Assembly: GCF_030704535.1 (NCBI RefSeq)
Contig: NC_081813.1
Coordinates: forward strand, 838,501-902,500
DNA from: Vitis vinifera
Lineage: Eukaryota; Streptophyta; Magnoliopsida; Vitales; Vitaceae
DNA length: 64,000 nucleotides
Direction of reading: 5' to 3'
The notes below the pieces were generated by a model that did not search any database, was not told the origin of the DNA, and saw only the letters and a list, made by a program, of their open reading frames with translations. A program made the position numbers and the translations under genes. Below are positions 25,215-36,966 of the stretch, piece after piece (the stretch's first letter is position 1; the number at the start of each line of letters is the position of its first letter).

Positions 25215-26358
25215 GTGTGGCTTGCTCGCTGTTTGTCACTAATAATTAGGGAAATGTAAGGTTGTAATATGTTTTGTGATCGGATAAGGTGCTATGTGTG
25301 TTGTACTCATCAAAATCCTTTTTTTAATAAAAAGATGTACTACTTTTCTAATCAGTCATGAGATGTACAAATTAGAGCCATTGGATCTTAGCTAATCATG
25401 ATTCAGTGATCAAACCGATGATCAAATCATGATTAAACAATGATATTAACATATATTATAAATATATAATTTATATATTATTAAAATTAAAAATAATTAT
25501 AACAAGTTATATAAAACATTCACAAGTATGATAAGTTGGTTTTATATTAATTTTTATCAAATTTTTATTTAATTAATTTAATGTTAATACTAAAATATAA
25601 AATTTCAAAGCTGTTATTTAATATAACATGAAGATCAATAATATTTCTATTAACATTTGGGCTATTAAAAAATATCTATGAAGAGTAAAGCCAAATTAAA
25701 TAGCTTTATACTATTATTTTAATGACTATACAAAACAAAGATTATCTCAATGAAAGAGAGTCGGTGAAGTGTGAGAAAACACTTTGAAGTTCGTAAAAGT
25801 TCATTGGAATCTATGTTGTTATATTTTGGCATATGGTCGAACACTTTTAACCTTTGTGTAGGATCAAAGTGATAAATTTGGCCAAAAAATTTGACACACC
25901 CAAAAGAAACGAGGAAAAATTTAATGCCTTCAATTATAAGATAATCTGTTGGTTCTAAGATAATAGATAGTTTCTAATAATTGAAGCAACATATAATAAA
26001 TTAATTAAATTGAAAAGGGTCTGTTTAACGGTCTAACTAGTTGAACTTCTTGTTCAGTTTGATTCTTCAAATGTTGGTAGAAACTTTTAAGGATTGATCT
26101 TAAAAATATAATAATAATAAAAATGAGCATTTCATGCACCATGGTCCAATCACCTGCTATGATCATGTCTACTTCATGAATTTAAACCATTCAAACACTT
26201 CATAGTTTCCACCTTTCAAGATATATATGAGAAACTATACTTATTGTGGACAACAAAAATATGCATCTTGTATCATACTTGGATGAGATAACAATTGACT
26301 TCACTTTTAACTAAAATTTCTTTTATAATCATTTTATGTGCTCTATTCTTTTATGCTT
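25215..26358. other. P450 3' flank and intergenic DNA up to the copia element
   Basis: AATAAAAAG near 25326 is a candidate poly(A) signal for the P450 gene. The rest is AT-rich with no open frame of note and no recognised repeat. Confidence 0.5.
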
Positions 26359-26606
26359 TGTCTTGTTGAAGAAAAATAAAGAAAACAAGACTATAGCAGA
26401 AAACAGAGTATAAACAAGAGAAAAATGGAGTATTAGAAATTCTGGAATTGAAAAACATGTTCTTGCATTCCACACACTATCTGATTGATTTACATATGTT
26501 TTTATATTAAAACTTCTAGACTTTAACTCTAGTTACCAATTAACTATAATTACTAACTAACCATACGGGTTAGCTAACTTCCTAGCTGAAATTGGTTAGC
26601 TTAACA
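26359..26606 (-). repeat. 3' LTR of the copia element
   Basis: On the element strand it starts TGTTAAGC and ends AACAAGACA. It aligns end to end with the copy at 31023-31270 at the same length, 248 bp. Confidence 0.93.
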
Positions 26607-26615
26607 CCCCCCCTC
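26607..26615 (-). other. Polypurine tract of the copia element
   Basis: On the minus strand GAGGGGGGG abuts the TG of the 3' LTR, the expected priming site for plus-strand DNA synthesis. Confidence 0.85.
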
Positions 26616-26742
26616 AAGCACAACCTGAAGAGACAACAAAGTTGAACTTGGTTAGCATATAATGAAACCTTGGAATAGACAAAGGCTTAGTGAACAAGTC
26701 AGCCACTTGTTCTACAGAAGGAACATAAGATACCACTAGTTT

Positions 26743-28491
26743 TTAATCTAGCACCTGCTCACGAACATAATGACCATCCACTTCAATATGCTTCGTTCGG
26801 GAATGAAATACCGGATTAGTAGCCAAGGCACCAGCACCTTGATTATCACACCATATGACAGGTGTGTTGACAAGAGAAATTCCAAGTTCTGAAAAAAGAT
26901 AACGTAGCCATGCTACTTCTGTTGATGCATGAGCGAGGGCACGATACTCTACTTCGATTGAGGATCTTGCTACCACAGACTGTTTACGGGAACTCCATGT
27001 GAGAAGATTAGTGCTAAGAAACACACAGTAGCAGGTTGTAGAGTGACGATCATCAATTGAACTTGCCCAATCTGTGTCGGTGTATACTTGAAGATGCAGA
27101 GATGAAGCCGGAGTGAAGTGTAGCTCATGATGAACTGTACCCTTGAGATATCGTAATACTCTTTTACATGCTGTCCAATGGAGCTCAATAGGTTGCTGCA
27201 AGTATTGACTGAGTTTGTTTACAACAAACGCTATGTCCGGTCTTATGTAAGTTAAATATTGGAGAGCACCAATGGTGCTTCTATAAAGTGTGGGATAAGA
27301 AAATGCAGGACCGGAGGCTACATGAAGTTTGAGTGCTGCACTCATGGGAATATGAACTGGTTTAGCTGAATGCATTTTGGTCCTAGTGAGGAGATCAACC
27401 GTGTATTTTGACTGTGTAAGATGAAGACCAGTTGTTGTGCGAAGAGCTTCAAATCCAAGAAAGTCTTTCACAAGACCCAGGTCTTTTAGCGCAAACCTAT
27501 TCTGAAGATCCTGAATAAGAGTTTGAATAAATGGAGCATTGTTGCCTATAATAAGTAGATCATCAACATAGACCAGCAACAAAAGAAAATTGCCATTGTG
27601 CTTGTAGATGAATAGGGACGTATCTGATGTGGAGGAGATGAAACCCCAGGTATGGAGAGCTTCCTTGAGCTTGTGGAACCAGGCACGTGGTGCCTGTTTA
27701 AGACCATATAACGTTTTTTGTAGCTTACAAACATGTTGGGGATGAGATGTGCTAACAAATCCAACTGATTGGGAGAGATAAACAGTTTCTACAATTTCTT
27801 CATTGAGGAAGGCATTATTGAAATCAATTTGTCGAATCTCCCAATTATATGTTACAGCCAATGTAAATACAACTCGAACAGTAGAGGCTTTGATCATTGG
27901 ACTGAAAGCATCAGTAAATTCCACACCTGCATATTGCTGAAATCCTTTGGCTACTAGTCTGGCCTTGTAGCGTTGGATGGTACCATCAAAATTATATTTG
28001 ACACGAAAAATCAATTTGCTATCTATGACATTCATGGATGGATGAAAGGGAACCAAGGTCCAAGTATTGTTCTGGACTAAGGCTTGATATTCTTCAACCA
28101 TAGTTGTGTGCCAGTTGAGATTTTTCAATGTTTGACTAACAGTGGTAGGAAGTTGGTCTGAGGGTGAAATGGAAGTAGACAGGTATATAATATGGTCTGG
28201 GAGTAGTTTGGGTTTAAATGTACCCACCTTTGAATGAGTAGTCATGGGATGAAGGGAATGAGCTGAAATAAGAGGTGAGGGTATAGAAGGGGACATTGGT
28301 CTTGATGCAGCTGGACACATGGAAAGATGAGAAGAGGTCTGTGACATGGTTTGTAAAAGGGGTATAGAGAAAGATGTGGAGGAAGTGTGTGGAGTAGGAC
28401 TGGAATCATTCATTGGTATAGATGAATAGGGAAATGTTTTTTCATAAAAAATAACACTTCTTGAAATGTAAACTTTCTCTGAAGAATGCAA
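26743..28491 (-). pseudogene. Copia reverse transcriptase and RNase H region
   Basis: A 582-codon open stretch carries the C-terminal part of pol. The reverse-transcriptase block includes RYKARLVAKGFQQ, the QIDFNNAFLNE motif, LKQAPRAW and the catalytic YVDDLLIIG. RNase H follows with WCDNQGAGALATNP and TKHIEVDGHYVRE, and the frame ends 136 bp before the 3' LTR. It is the best-kept part of the element. The upstream part of pol is in other frames, so it is listed as a pseudogene. Confidence 0.92.
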
Positions 28492-28610
28492 ACATAGGTA
28501 TCCTTTATGGGAGAGACTATATCCAATAAATGTGCATTGAGTTGACTGATATTCTAGTTTATGGTTTTTATAAGGTCGGAGATACGGATAGCAAGCACAG
28601 CCAAAAGTCT

Positions 28611-29480
28611 TTAAGAATAAAAAAAATCAGGTGAGGATTTAAACAAGAGTTCATAGGGAGTCTTACAATGGAGAACTGGAGTTGGTAGTCTATTGAGAAG
28701 GTAAGTTGCTGTAGAGAAGGCATGCCACCAGAAAGTAAATGACAATTGAGACTTAGCCAACAAAGTCAATCCAATTTCTACAATGCTTCTATGTTTTCGT
28801 TCCACCTTCCCATTCTGTTGATGAACATGAGGACAAGGATGACGGAAGATGATGTATTTCTTCTGCAGAAGAGATTGAAGGAGACAAAACTCCCCACCCC
28901 AGTTTGTTTGTAGACACTTAAGTTTGGTGGGAAATTGTCGATCTACCAATGCTATGAACTGCAAGACAATTGATGTTGCTTGGGACTTTTGTTGCATGTG
29001 ATAAATCCAAGTATAGTTTGTAAAAGCATCTACAAATGCAATATATTATTTGTACCCATCACATGAAGTTGTATGTGCAGGACCCCACACATCCGAAGAA
29101 ACTAGTTCAAATGGAAATTGTGTTTTATTAATAGTGGTAGGGAGTGGAAGCTGTTTTATCTTGCTTAAAAGATAAATAGTACAAAAACTGAGTTCATTTC
29201 GGAGCTTGGACTTAATACCTAATCTGTCAAGTACTAGAGACACATTTTTGTTGCATGGATGACCCAGTCTTTGATGCCACAAGTGTCCAACACTCGTGTT
29301 GCTGTCTTCTACACATCTTGTAGACTCAATTTTATTTACTTGCAGGCTATATCCAACAGATGGAGTAGCTGGTTGTTTGTTGATAGTAGATGGAGTAGTA
29401 GCTAGATGAGGTAGGAACACATTTGTATCTTTAGAGAAACCTGTAAACTGCCAGTTAGATGAGACCTTGGAGATATCCAA
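28611..29480 (-). pseudogene. Copia GAG-pre-integrase and integrase region, disrupted
   Basis: Two open pieces (29046-29480 and 28611-28997) together cover the zinc-binding pre-integrase segment (LWHQRLGHPC) and the integrase core. The first core acidic motif SSDVWGPA and the final HQQNGKVERKHR glutamate are visible. The second catalytic aspartate, normally in a DNGGEF- or DWGGEF-type motif, reads Asn (TNWGGEF; codon at 28902-28904). With the break between the pieces, integrase is dead in this copy. Confidence 0.88.
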
Positions 29481-29624
29481 CTGATATAGGTCTTCCTTAA
29501 GGTTGCCTTGGAGTAATATCTCTCTGGACTTCTTGTCTTTAACAAAACAGCAATGAGAGTCAAACTCAAGGATAACATCATTATCTTGAGTGAATTTAGC
29601 TACACTGATAAGATTTTTAGTGAT

Positions 29625-29930
29625 CTAAGGTACATGAAGTACATTGGTAAGATGCAATGACTTGGAAGATTTACGTGAAGGAAAAGAAGTATGACCAACA
29701 CTAGATATATCTAGTGTTTGTCCATTGCCCACCACAACATTACCTATGCCAGAGTAGTGATCAGAGACATCAAAAGTATTGGAATCAGTGGTCATGTGGT
29801 GAGTAGCACCACTGTCAACAAACCATGAAGTGTTTGAATCAAGATCCGGAGTAACAATATAGGCATGAGGAGAAGTGTTTGTTGAATCATGTTGTTGGTG
29901 TGAATTCTGAATTGGACGTGATGGTACCAA
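29625..29930 (-). pseudogene. Copia aspartic protease region
   Basis: The open piece contains SWFVDSGATHHMT, the retropepsin active site with its DSG triad intact, and the downstream VGNGQTL and LHLTNVLHVP blocks typical of copia protease. It is separated from gag and from the pre-integrase segment by frame changes or stops. Confidence 0.88.
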
Positions 29931-29950
29931 TGACCCTGTGGAATATGAAG

Positions 29951-30991
29951 CTAACTTTGAGGCTGCATTTGTGGTTGCAGTGGAAGTGGCTGAAGTTGAG
30001 GTTGTTGCGGTTGATGAAGAGATGAAAACTGTTGATTTTGTGCACGTGGTGGAGATTGGAAGTACACATCAAAACGGTGGAAGCACTTCATAGCAGTGTG
30101 TCCCATTTTTCCACACAATTGAAAAACAATTCTTGAAGTTTGTAGATTACGTACATTTCTAGGACGAAAATTCATGCTGCTTGAACCTCTGAACTGTCCA
30201 TTATTAGTGTTAGAATTTTGAACACCTCCAACTGTAATATGTGCTGCTGGTGGAACGTCAATAACAGAGGCTGCTGAAAGTTGCTCAAGACGAATTTCAT
30301 GACTTTGTAGTAGATAATGGACTTCTTCTAGAGAGATTGCCTCAGATCTAGATGTAATATTCACAACAATTGTTTCAAATTCTGGTCCTAATCCACCTAA
30401 AATGTAAAGAATTAAATCTTCATTTGGTACAGGTTTTCCAGAGGCAGAGAGCATATCTGCTATGTTTCTCATCTTTAGCACATAATCATTTATGCTTAGA
30501 GCACCTTTCTTTAATGATTGTAGCATGAAATGTAGTTGAAGAGTTCTTGCCTTTGAATTCGAGACAAAAAGTTTTTCAAGAACACTCCATACTTCGGCTG
30601 ATGTTTGACAATTAACCACATGACCATACATGGCTTCAGATATGGAAGCAAGAATCCAACTCAACAAGAATTGATCTAAAATCACCCACTGATCATATTC
30701 TGGATTGGATGCAGGTTGAAATGAATTAACTGATGTTGATTGAGAGAATCTTGGAGGTTTTGGTAGATTACCAATGAGAATTTGATCCAGTTGATGTGCT
30801 CTAGTTGCTAGTAATGCCTGAGATCACCATATTGTGTAATTGTTCCTCTCTAGTTTCACCGAGGTCAAATGAAGTGTAAAAGAAATTTGTCCCATAAGAA
30901 TTGAGGAAACTTTCGACGAGTTTCTTACCGGAGATTGGAGTCCTTGTGAGGACATCTCTGGTGCAAAGAAATCAATGTGATCAGTCACCAT
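29951..30991 (-). pseudogene. Copia gag region, disrupted
   Basis: A likely start ATG lies at 30989-30991, 20 nt inside the PBS, giving MVTDHIDFF. An in-frame TGA follows at 30824-30826, after LERNNYTIW. The next open stretch (to 29951) has the UBN2-type copia gag fold (AEVWSVLEKLF, GGLGPEFETIV). The zinc knuckle reads FQLCGKMGHTAMKC, so the first Cys of the CCHC set is replaced by Phe. Together the stop and the lost ligand show a non-functional gag. Confidence 0.88.
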
Positions 30992-31011
30992 CTTGGACGT
31001 GTGTCAATGGA

Positions 31012-31022
31012 GCTCGATACCA
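31012..31022 (-). other. Primer-binding site of the copia element
   Basis: On the minus strand TGGTATCGAGC follows the 5' LTR with no spacer. It matches the initiator-tRNA-Met PBS TGGTATCAGAGC apart from a short internal deletion. Confidence 0.8.
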
Positions 31023-31270
31023 TGTCTTGTTGAAGAAAAATAAAGAAAACATGACTATAGCATAAAACAGAGTATAAAGAAGAGAACAACAGAGTATTAG
31101 AAATTCTGGAACTGAAAAACGTGTTCTTGCATTCCATACACCATCTGATTGATTTACATATGTTTTTATATTAAAACTTCTAGACTTTAACTCTGGTTAC
31201 CAATTAATTGTAGTTACTAACTAACCATACGGGTTAGCTAACTTCTTAACTGAATTTGGTTAGCTTAACA
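31023..31270 (-). repeat. 5' LTR of the copia element
   Basis: It is the 248-bp partner of 26359-26606. The differences are scattered substitutions (about 17 by eye), mostly transitions, with no indel. Confidence 0.93.
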
Positions 31271-31335
31271 TACTCTTTCAGAAATCTTTAATTTAACTTC
31301 TCATACTACTTATTGTGACAATGAAAATTTCAATG

Positions 31336-31338
<3 letters not shown>

Positions 31339-31395
<57 letters not shown>
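31339..31395. repeat. (AT)n microsatellite
   Basis: An uninterrupted AT dinucleotide run of about 57 bp lies about 70 bp beyond the copia 5' LTR. Confidence 0.95.
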
Positions 31396-31400
<5 letters not shown>

Positions 31401-34200
31401 ATATAAAAATACAAGAGATTTTAATAGAATTTTGACAATCATACTTATATTCATTCGCGAGAGAGATTATTTCATTATCCTATGAAAGATATTATAGTGA
31501 ATAAAAAAAATCAAATACAATAATTAAACTCTAAAGTATTCTATATTTCCTCGTTTTTTATAACACACCTAAACTACAGACTTGTGTTTTCCATTTTTCC
31601 TTATATTTATATCCACTATATATAATATTCACAAACTCTTCTTCATATTTTCATTTCATAATTTAAAATATTTATAATGATTTTTCGAAAATTTAATACT
31701 ATAATAATATATAATTATAGAAAATATTTTATGTAATATTTTTTATGAATAAGAAGATATATGAATTAGGAATTCTTTCAAAATGATAAGTTAAGATAAT
31801 TTATTTTTTTTCCCACCACCATTCCTCACGTTCACTTTGACTTGGAAGGTGGAGTGGCTTGGTCCCCCGCCCACCACGTTCTACAGCTCATGCTTTTGCC
31901 CATTTTTCTCTTGAATTTTCGTACCCATAGCATGGAGGTTTTTCCTCTTATCTTCTTCATGACTTTTTGAGTCATGTCATATTCAATCAATTTTCTAGTC
32001 TTGTATTGAATTTCCAGAAGGGGAAAGAATCATTTCTTTATAATCTTATAAAGATCTTGTTGGTTGATTTTCCTCACTATTTTATAAATGCAAATAAAAT
32101 AAAAAATAATTTTTTATTTTATTTTATTTCTAATAAATAATATAAATATTGTGATAAATAAAAAATAGAGCAATTTTTCATTCTCACTTATCAAATACAC
32201 CCTTTGTTGTATATAATTTGAAATTTTAATGAAAATGCTTCAAATAGAGTGGAGGATGACATGGCACGTAGGTGGTGTCATGCTAGTGGATTAAATAAAA
32301 GGGAGACAAAGTGGCAGACCAAACAAAAAAATGTTAGGGCTCACCAACTTTTTATCATAAAGTTCTTTCTTTAAAGTAAGCTTGGAGGAAATTGCTTTGA
32401 AAATTTCAACATTTGAATAAATTTATGGTGATAGTGGAAATTTGATGTAGACCAACCTATAAAATTTAAATAAATTTAATGTAACAAATTAAGACGGGTA
32501 CTTGGAAAGTATTAGGAAAAGAAAATTGTTTTTTTTTTTATATTTAATCTTATTAAAAAAATTGTATATATTTAAATTATTTAATTTTTATATAAAATAA
32601 TAAAATAAATACATTTTTTCCAAATAGTATATAAAAATGATTTATTAATTTTATTTTATTTTTTTACTTTTTCTTTTCTTTTTATTTTCATTTTCTCGCA
32701 TTTTTCTTCAACTTTTCGATATCGTCAATTAAGGGTTTAGTTTATATGGGGGAAGACTTGATCATTGAGAAAAAAAATATTGATTTAGTACAAATTGATT
32801 AAAGCTGGAGATTACTATAAAAGAATCTTGCATAAAGAGTAAAAAAGATTATTTTATTTATAAAATAAAGAAAATAATCAAGAATACCATATAAGGAAAA
32901 AAATAGTTATGAAATAGAGAAGATTGTGAAAAGTCCATATCAAATAATTAGAGATACGACAAAGAGTTTGAAATACCTCATAAAATAAGGACTTGCAATC
33001 CAAGGTGTTGAAAAGTTATAATCATATTAAAGTTATGTTTGGTTCCTAAACAATGGAAAGAAAAATACATCCAAAAGAAAAACTTGAAAAAGTGAGGAAA
33101 AGTAAAAGATAAAAAAATTAAATTAATTAATTATTTTTGTATGTTTTTAAAACCCATTTCAAATATTTTTCTCAATTATATAAAGATTATATAATTTTAA
33201 AATTCATAAATTTTTTACTTAATTTTAATTATATTTCATTTTTTCTATACTTTCTATGTACAACTAAATTATTTTTTAATACTTTTTTTTTAAAAAAAAA
33301 ACCAAACATAATCCTATGTTTTGGAATGATTATCTTTTATTCATAAATATGGATATCAAAGCTTTCGTTGGTATAATAATTTTTTTATAAAACTTTTTTA
33401 TGTTAGTCATTTTCCAAAAAATAAAATAAAATAATTAAAAAATTACATCTTTGTTTAGAAAATGTAATATTATTTATTTATAAACCTTGAATATTTCAAT
33501 TATTAATATTAATAATAAAAACTAACATTACCTATAAAAAATCAATTATGAAAAAATTCTTCAAATAATATTAAATATAATAGAGATTTCAATTTTTTTT
33601 AAATATCCAACAATGGAAAATAACATATTTTTATTTAAAATTTAACTTAATATTAAAATAAAATGTATTTTTTCAAAAAAAAAAAAAAACTATATAGTAT
33701 AACGTAGTATACAATATTTCGAAACATCATTATTAATTAGATATTATATTATTCAAACAATGTTTCTCATCACATCTTCCGCTCATGGTTTGACAAAGTG
33801 CTAAGAAAAAAAAAAACTAGAAATATGATTTTTTTTTTTTAATATATGATTTTACTATAAAAAGTACGAAATAAAGTAAAATTATAATTAAAATTATTTA
33901 ATTAATAAATAATTTTTATACTTTTAAAATGTTTAATCTTTATATAAAAGAGTTAAATAAATTAAATAAATGTGAAATAAATATAAAAATAATTTATTGA
34001 TTTTAAACTCATTTTTCATTTTTTTCTCTATTTTTCCTTTTAATTTTTCTTCTCTTACATTTTCCACCAACTTTTCAAAAAATCAAATATAACCATAATA
34101 AATTTTAAAAAATCATTTTTTTTTAGAATTTTAGCAAAATATTGGATTTTAATAAATAATTTAAATACCTTAATAAATGGCAAATTTTCTTGTAGTGGGG
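31396..34200. other. AT-rich intergenic DNA with MITE copies
   Basis: No gene is seen. Segments near 32500-32745, 33033-33311 and 33850-34100 are diverged copies of one AT-rich repeat family marked by TGTTTGGTT ends, ATTTATTTTA-rich arms and a pyrimidine-rich TTTTTCTTTT stretch. Confidence 0.5.
33033..33311. repeat. MITE-like element with TTATGTTTGGTT inverted ends
   Basis: TTATGTTTGGTT at 33033-33044 and AACCAAACATAA at 33300-33311 are exact inverted copies 279 bp apart end to end. The interior is AT-rich and non-coding. Related copies occur at about 41325-41515 and several times in 61174-62035. Confidence 0.7.
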
Positions 34201-34211
34201 CGGGGATATCG

Positions 34212-34273
34212 AGGCCCAATGAGCTTGATTATAATTACCATTAGGCCCACAGTATCATGAAGGCCCATGGGCC
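34212..34273. promoter_or_regulatory. Cluster of GGCCCA (site II type) motifs before the MORF gene
   Basis: GGCCCA occurs at about 34213, 34244 and 34262, the last as the palindrome GGCCCATGGGCC. These lie 70-130 bp before the ATG at 34341. GGCCCA/TGGGCC (site II) elements are known from promoters of plant genes for ribosomal and organelle-biogenesis proteins, which fits the product. No TATA box is apparent. Confidence 0.6.
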
Positions 34274-34340
34274 GTCGTCATAGATTGCCGAAATACCCGA
34301 TATCTCCGGCTCTCGTCTCCGCCTCCTCGCCACCGCCGCC

Positions 34341-36966
34341 ATGATACGGAGTCTGATCAGAAATCCGTTGCAGTTAACCGCAGTCCTGTCTCTTTCCGCC
34401 GCTGCGTCTAACGTCCGATTATCTCGCTGTTATTTTCCGTTAATCCCTACATCTAGCTTCGTTTCTTCTCGTTCAGCTTTTGGATACTTCTCCAGTGATT
34501 CGGAGACTCAGTCCTCCGAGCTGACCCGGCTTCCGACTATTCTCGATGGGTGCGACTACGAGCACTGGCTCGTGGTTATGGAAGCTCCTCAGAGATACCC
34601 ACTTCGAGATGAGATCGTTCGTGGGTATATCAGAACCCTGGCAATGGTTTTAAGAAGGTAAAGCCACTCTCAAGTGTGGAGTCGATGATTTTCAACTGAG
34701 TAGACTGGGTGACTTGGGCAAGTGACTCGCTACCAGTTTTTCTTTGATGGGTTTTGAACTGTCACTTGTTTTCCAGTATTTATTTGTTTGATTTTTTATT
34801 GAATTCCTGTTTGGTAGCTGAGAAAATGTGGTAGAACAAGAGAAAATTTGGGAACTGAGAAAATTAAAACTTCTAACTTTATCTTAATATAGCTAATTGC
34901 CGTAGCTGGATTGAATTTTTTTTCAATTTTTTGGGAATCAGAGCGACACTGAAACATATTCTTTTTCTCTGTTTTCTTCCCAACCTAAGGTAGGGTTAGT
35001 GTTTGGTTTCATTTGCAGTGATTGTATAATTTACTTGGTTATTTCTATTTGGGATTCCAAACTGTGGTTTTTGCAGTGAAGAAGAAGCAAAAAAATCGAT
35101 TTACTCAGTTTCTACTAAGTACTACTATGCATTTGGTTGCAAAATTGCAGAAAATTTGGCCCACCAAATCAAATGTAAGTAACCTTCTTGAAATCCCCTA
35201 TCATGTTTCTTGTTCCATTTCTTCTTCAACATTTTTTCTTTAATGCATACTTGTTTGGTTGCAGCCCTGCCCAATGTGAAATGGGTTCTGCCAGATTCTT
35301 ATCTCTGTCATGGTGGAAATGGCTATGGAGGTACTCTTTTTTAGCTTTATTTGTATCTGCATCATCAATTCGAGCATTCTGTGGGAATCGCCATTTCATG
35401 GATGAGATGAAATAATCTAAGAATTGCTGTGTATAGAACAATTCTCCAGCTAAAAAATTCTCTCACAGTGATAGAAGTAGAAATGGTATAGGAGAAATAG
35501 TTACTGGATTTTTTTTTTATTGAATCCATATTATGAGTTGTTACAAAGAAATGGTATTAGATCCTAAACAGCCTCTAGGCATGATACATTCATCCTTATC
35601 AGAATGCATCACACCTAACTTTCCCATATTTTAGTAACGTGGGATGGGATCCTGCTTGCGCACAAGTCCGGTTAGTCAGTTTGCTTTTGCATTTGCTGCT
35701 TTCCTCTAAGTTGGTGTCTTTCCGCCAAGTATTTAGGTGATCCATTAAGTTAGTCATAATCTAGAGTGGTGATCATTACCATCACAATTCTCAAAGCTAA
35801 GCATGTGGGCATTTAAACTTCTATGAAAATGAAAAAATTGTTTCATTTTGTTTTCCATGGTAATTGCAGGGACTAATGCCTTCCCTTCTTTAGAAAAGAC
35901 TCAATGTTCCATTGTGAAATGTTGAGGTCATTGCCAAAAATGACAATAGAAATATAAATTATCATTATTATTTGGAAAAATTGATCATATACATTATATT
36001 ACAGTAGATTTATGTCAAATAATATGGAAAAATAAGATGGATTCATTACGCACAAGAATATGATTCATATCAATGGGATACCAAAAATGTCTTTATGTGA
36101 TATCTTTTTGTTTATTCATGTTGATAGGTGGGACTAGTAAGAAAGTCAATGGGGATCTTGTTTTTTCTGTTTCAGGGATGGGTGGATTTTAAAGACAAGC
36201 AAGATGATATTTTCTTAGAAGAGGCCTTATGGAGGAGATTGATTGATTATCAAATATAGTCAAAATGTGTGTGTTTTCCTTGTGTTAATAGTTAATACCA
36301 TGTTTTTAAATGCTTTATGCTGGATTTGATTATTGATATGATAAATCTACCAATTCTATACCAAGGTCAATTCAAATCCCTGGTTTTTCTTTTCTGTTTG
36401 CTTGACCCTTTTTTTTTTTTTTTTTTTCATCAGAGAAAAATCAATACTTTCTTCCAGTATTTCGCTCAAGAAAAATGGATATTTAAATGAGACAGCATAT
36501 GTACCTTTGGGCTACCCTATGATTAAACTGTGAATTGTCAGTTTCTATACTCCAATGAATTTGTATTTATATTATTTTTGTTCATTCTTTGGGAGCTAGT
36601 AGTATACTAGTATGGTGTAGGTATAATTCAAGATCAGATGCAGACAAGGAGTTGTCTTCTATCTTCCTCTCCTATGAGGCAAACGAACATTACTGTAACT
36701 TTTGGCCAGTACCATGCATAAATTGGTTCATTTTTCTATTCAATGTTCTTGTTACCCCTTAATTTCATTGTATGACTTCTGCTAAAATTGCTTTGTATTT
36801 TCTCACAGGAGAACCATTTGTGAATGGGGAGGTTGTTCCATATGATGAAAAGTACCATGCAGACTGGTTGCGGGATAAAAGTGATGATAAGTGTAGAAAC
36901 AAGACCAGCTCCAAGAAAGCTAGAAGAAAAAGAAAGAACAGATTTTCCAAAGATCAGGATGTTTAA
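34341..36966 (+). CDS. Multiple organellar RNA editing factor (MORF/RIP family), 4 exons, 212 aa
   Basis: MORF proteins bind PPR proteins and are needed for C-to-U RNA editing in mitochondria and plastids. Exons: 34341-34657, 35077-35174, 35265-35330, 36809-36966, all GT-AG with matching phases. Residues 1 to about 58 are Ser-, Arg- and Leu-rich and look like an organelle presequence. The MORF box follows: ILDGCDYEHWLVVME (67-81), SIYSVSTKYYYAFGCKI, NVKWVLPDSYL and GEPFVNGEVVPYDEKYH. The wording of the last block is closest to MORF8-type proteins, but the long Pro/Gly-rich tail of MORF8 is absent. Instead the protein ends in a short basic tail (KKARRKRKNR, 196-205). Intron 3 is long (1478 bp). 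Family assignment is secure; the member within the family is not. Confidence 0.92.

Larger units (their letters stand above)
26359..31270 (-). mobile_element. Complete but inactive Ty1/copia LTR retrotransposon
   Basis: Two 248-bp LTRs (26359-26606 and 31023-31270) enclose gag, protease, integrase, reverse transcriptase and RNase H, all read on the minus strand in copia order. The primer-binding site directly follows the 5' LTR, and a polypurine tract directly precedes the 3' LTR. I count about 17 differences between the LTRs by eye (near 7%), so the insertion is old. Flanking pentamers TGCTT and TACTC match at 3 of 5 bases, with two transitions, and may be a decayed target duplication. The coding region is broken by stops and frameshifts, so the copy cannot move by itself. 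Confidence 0.95.
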
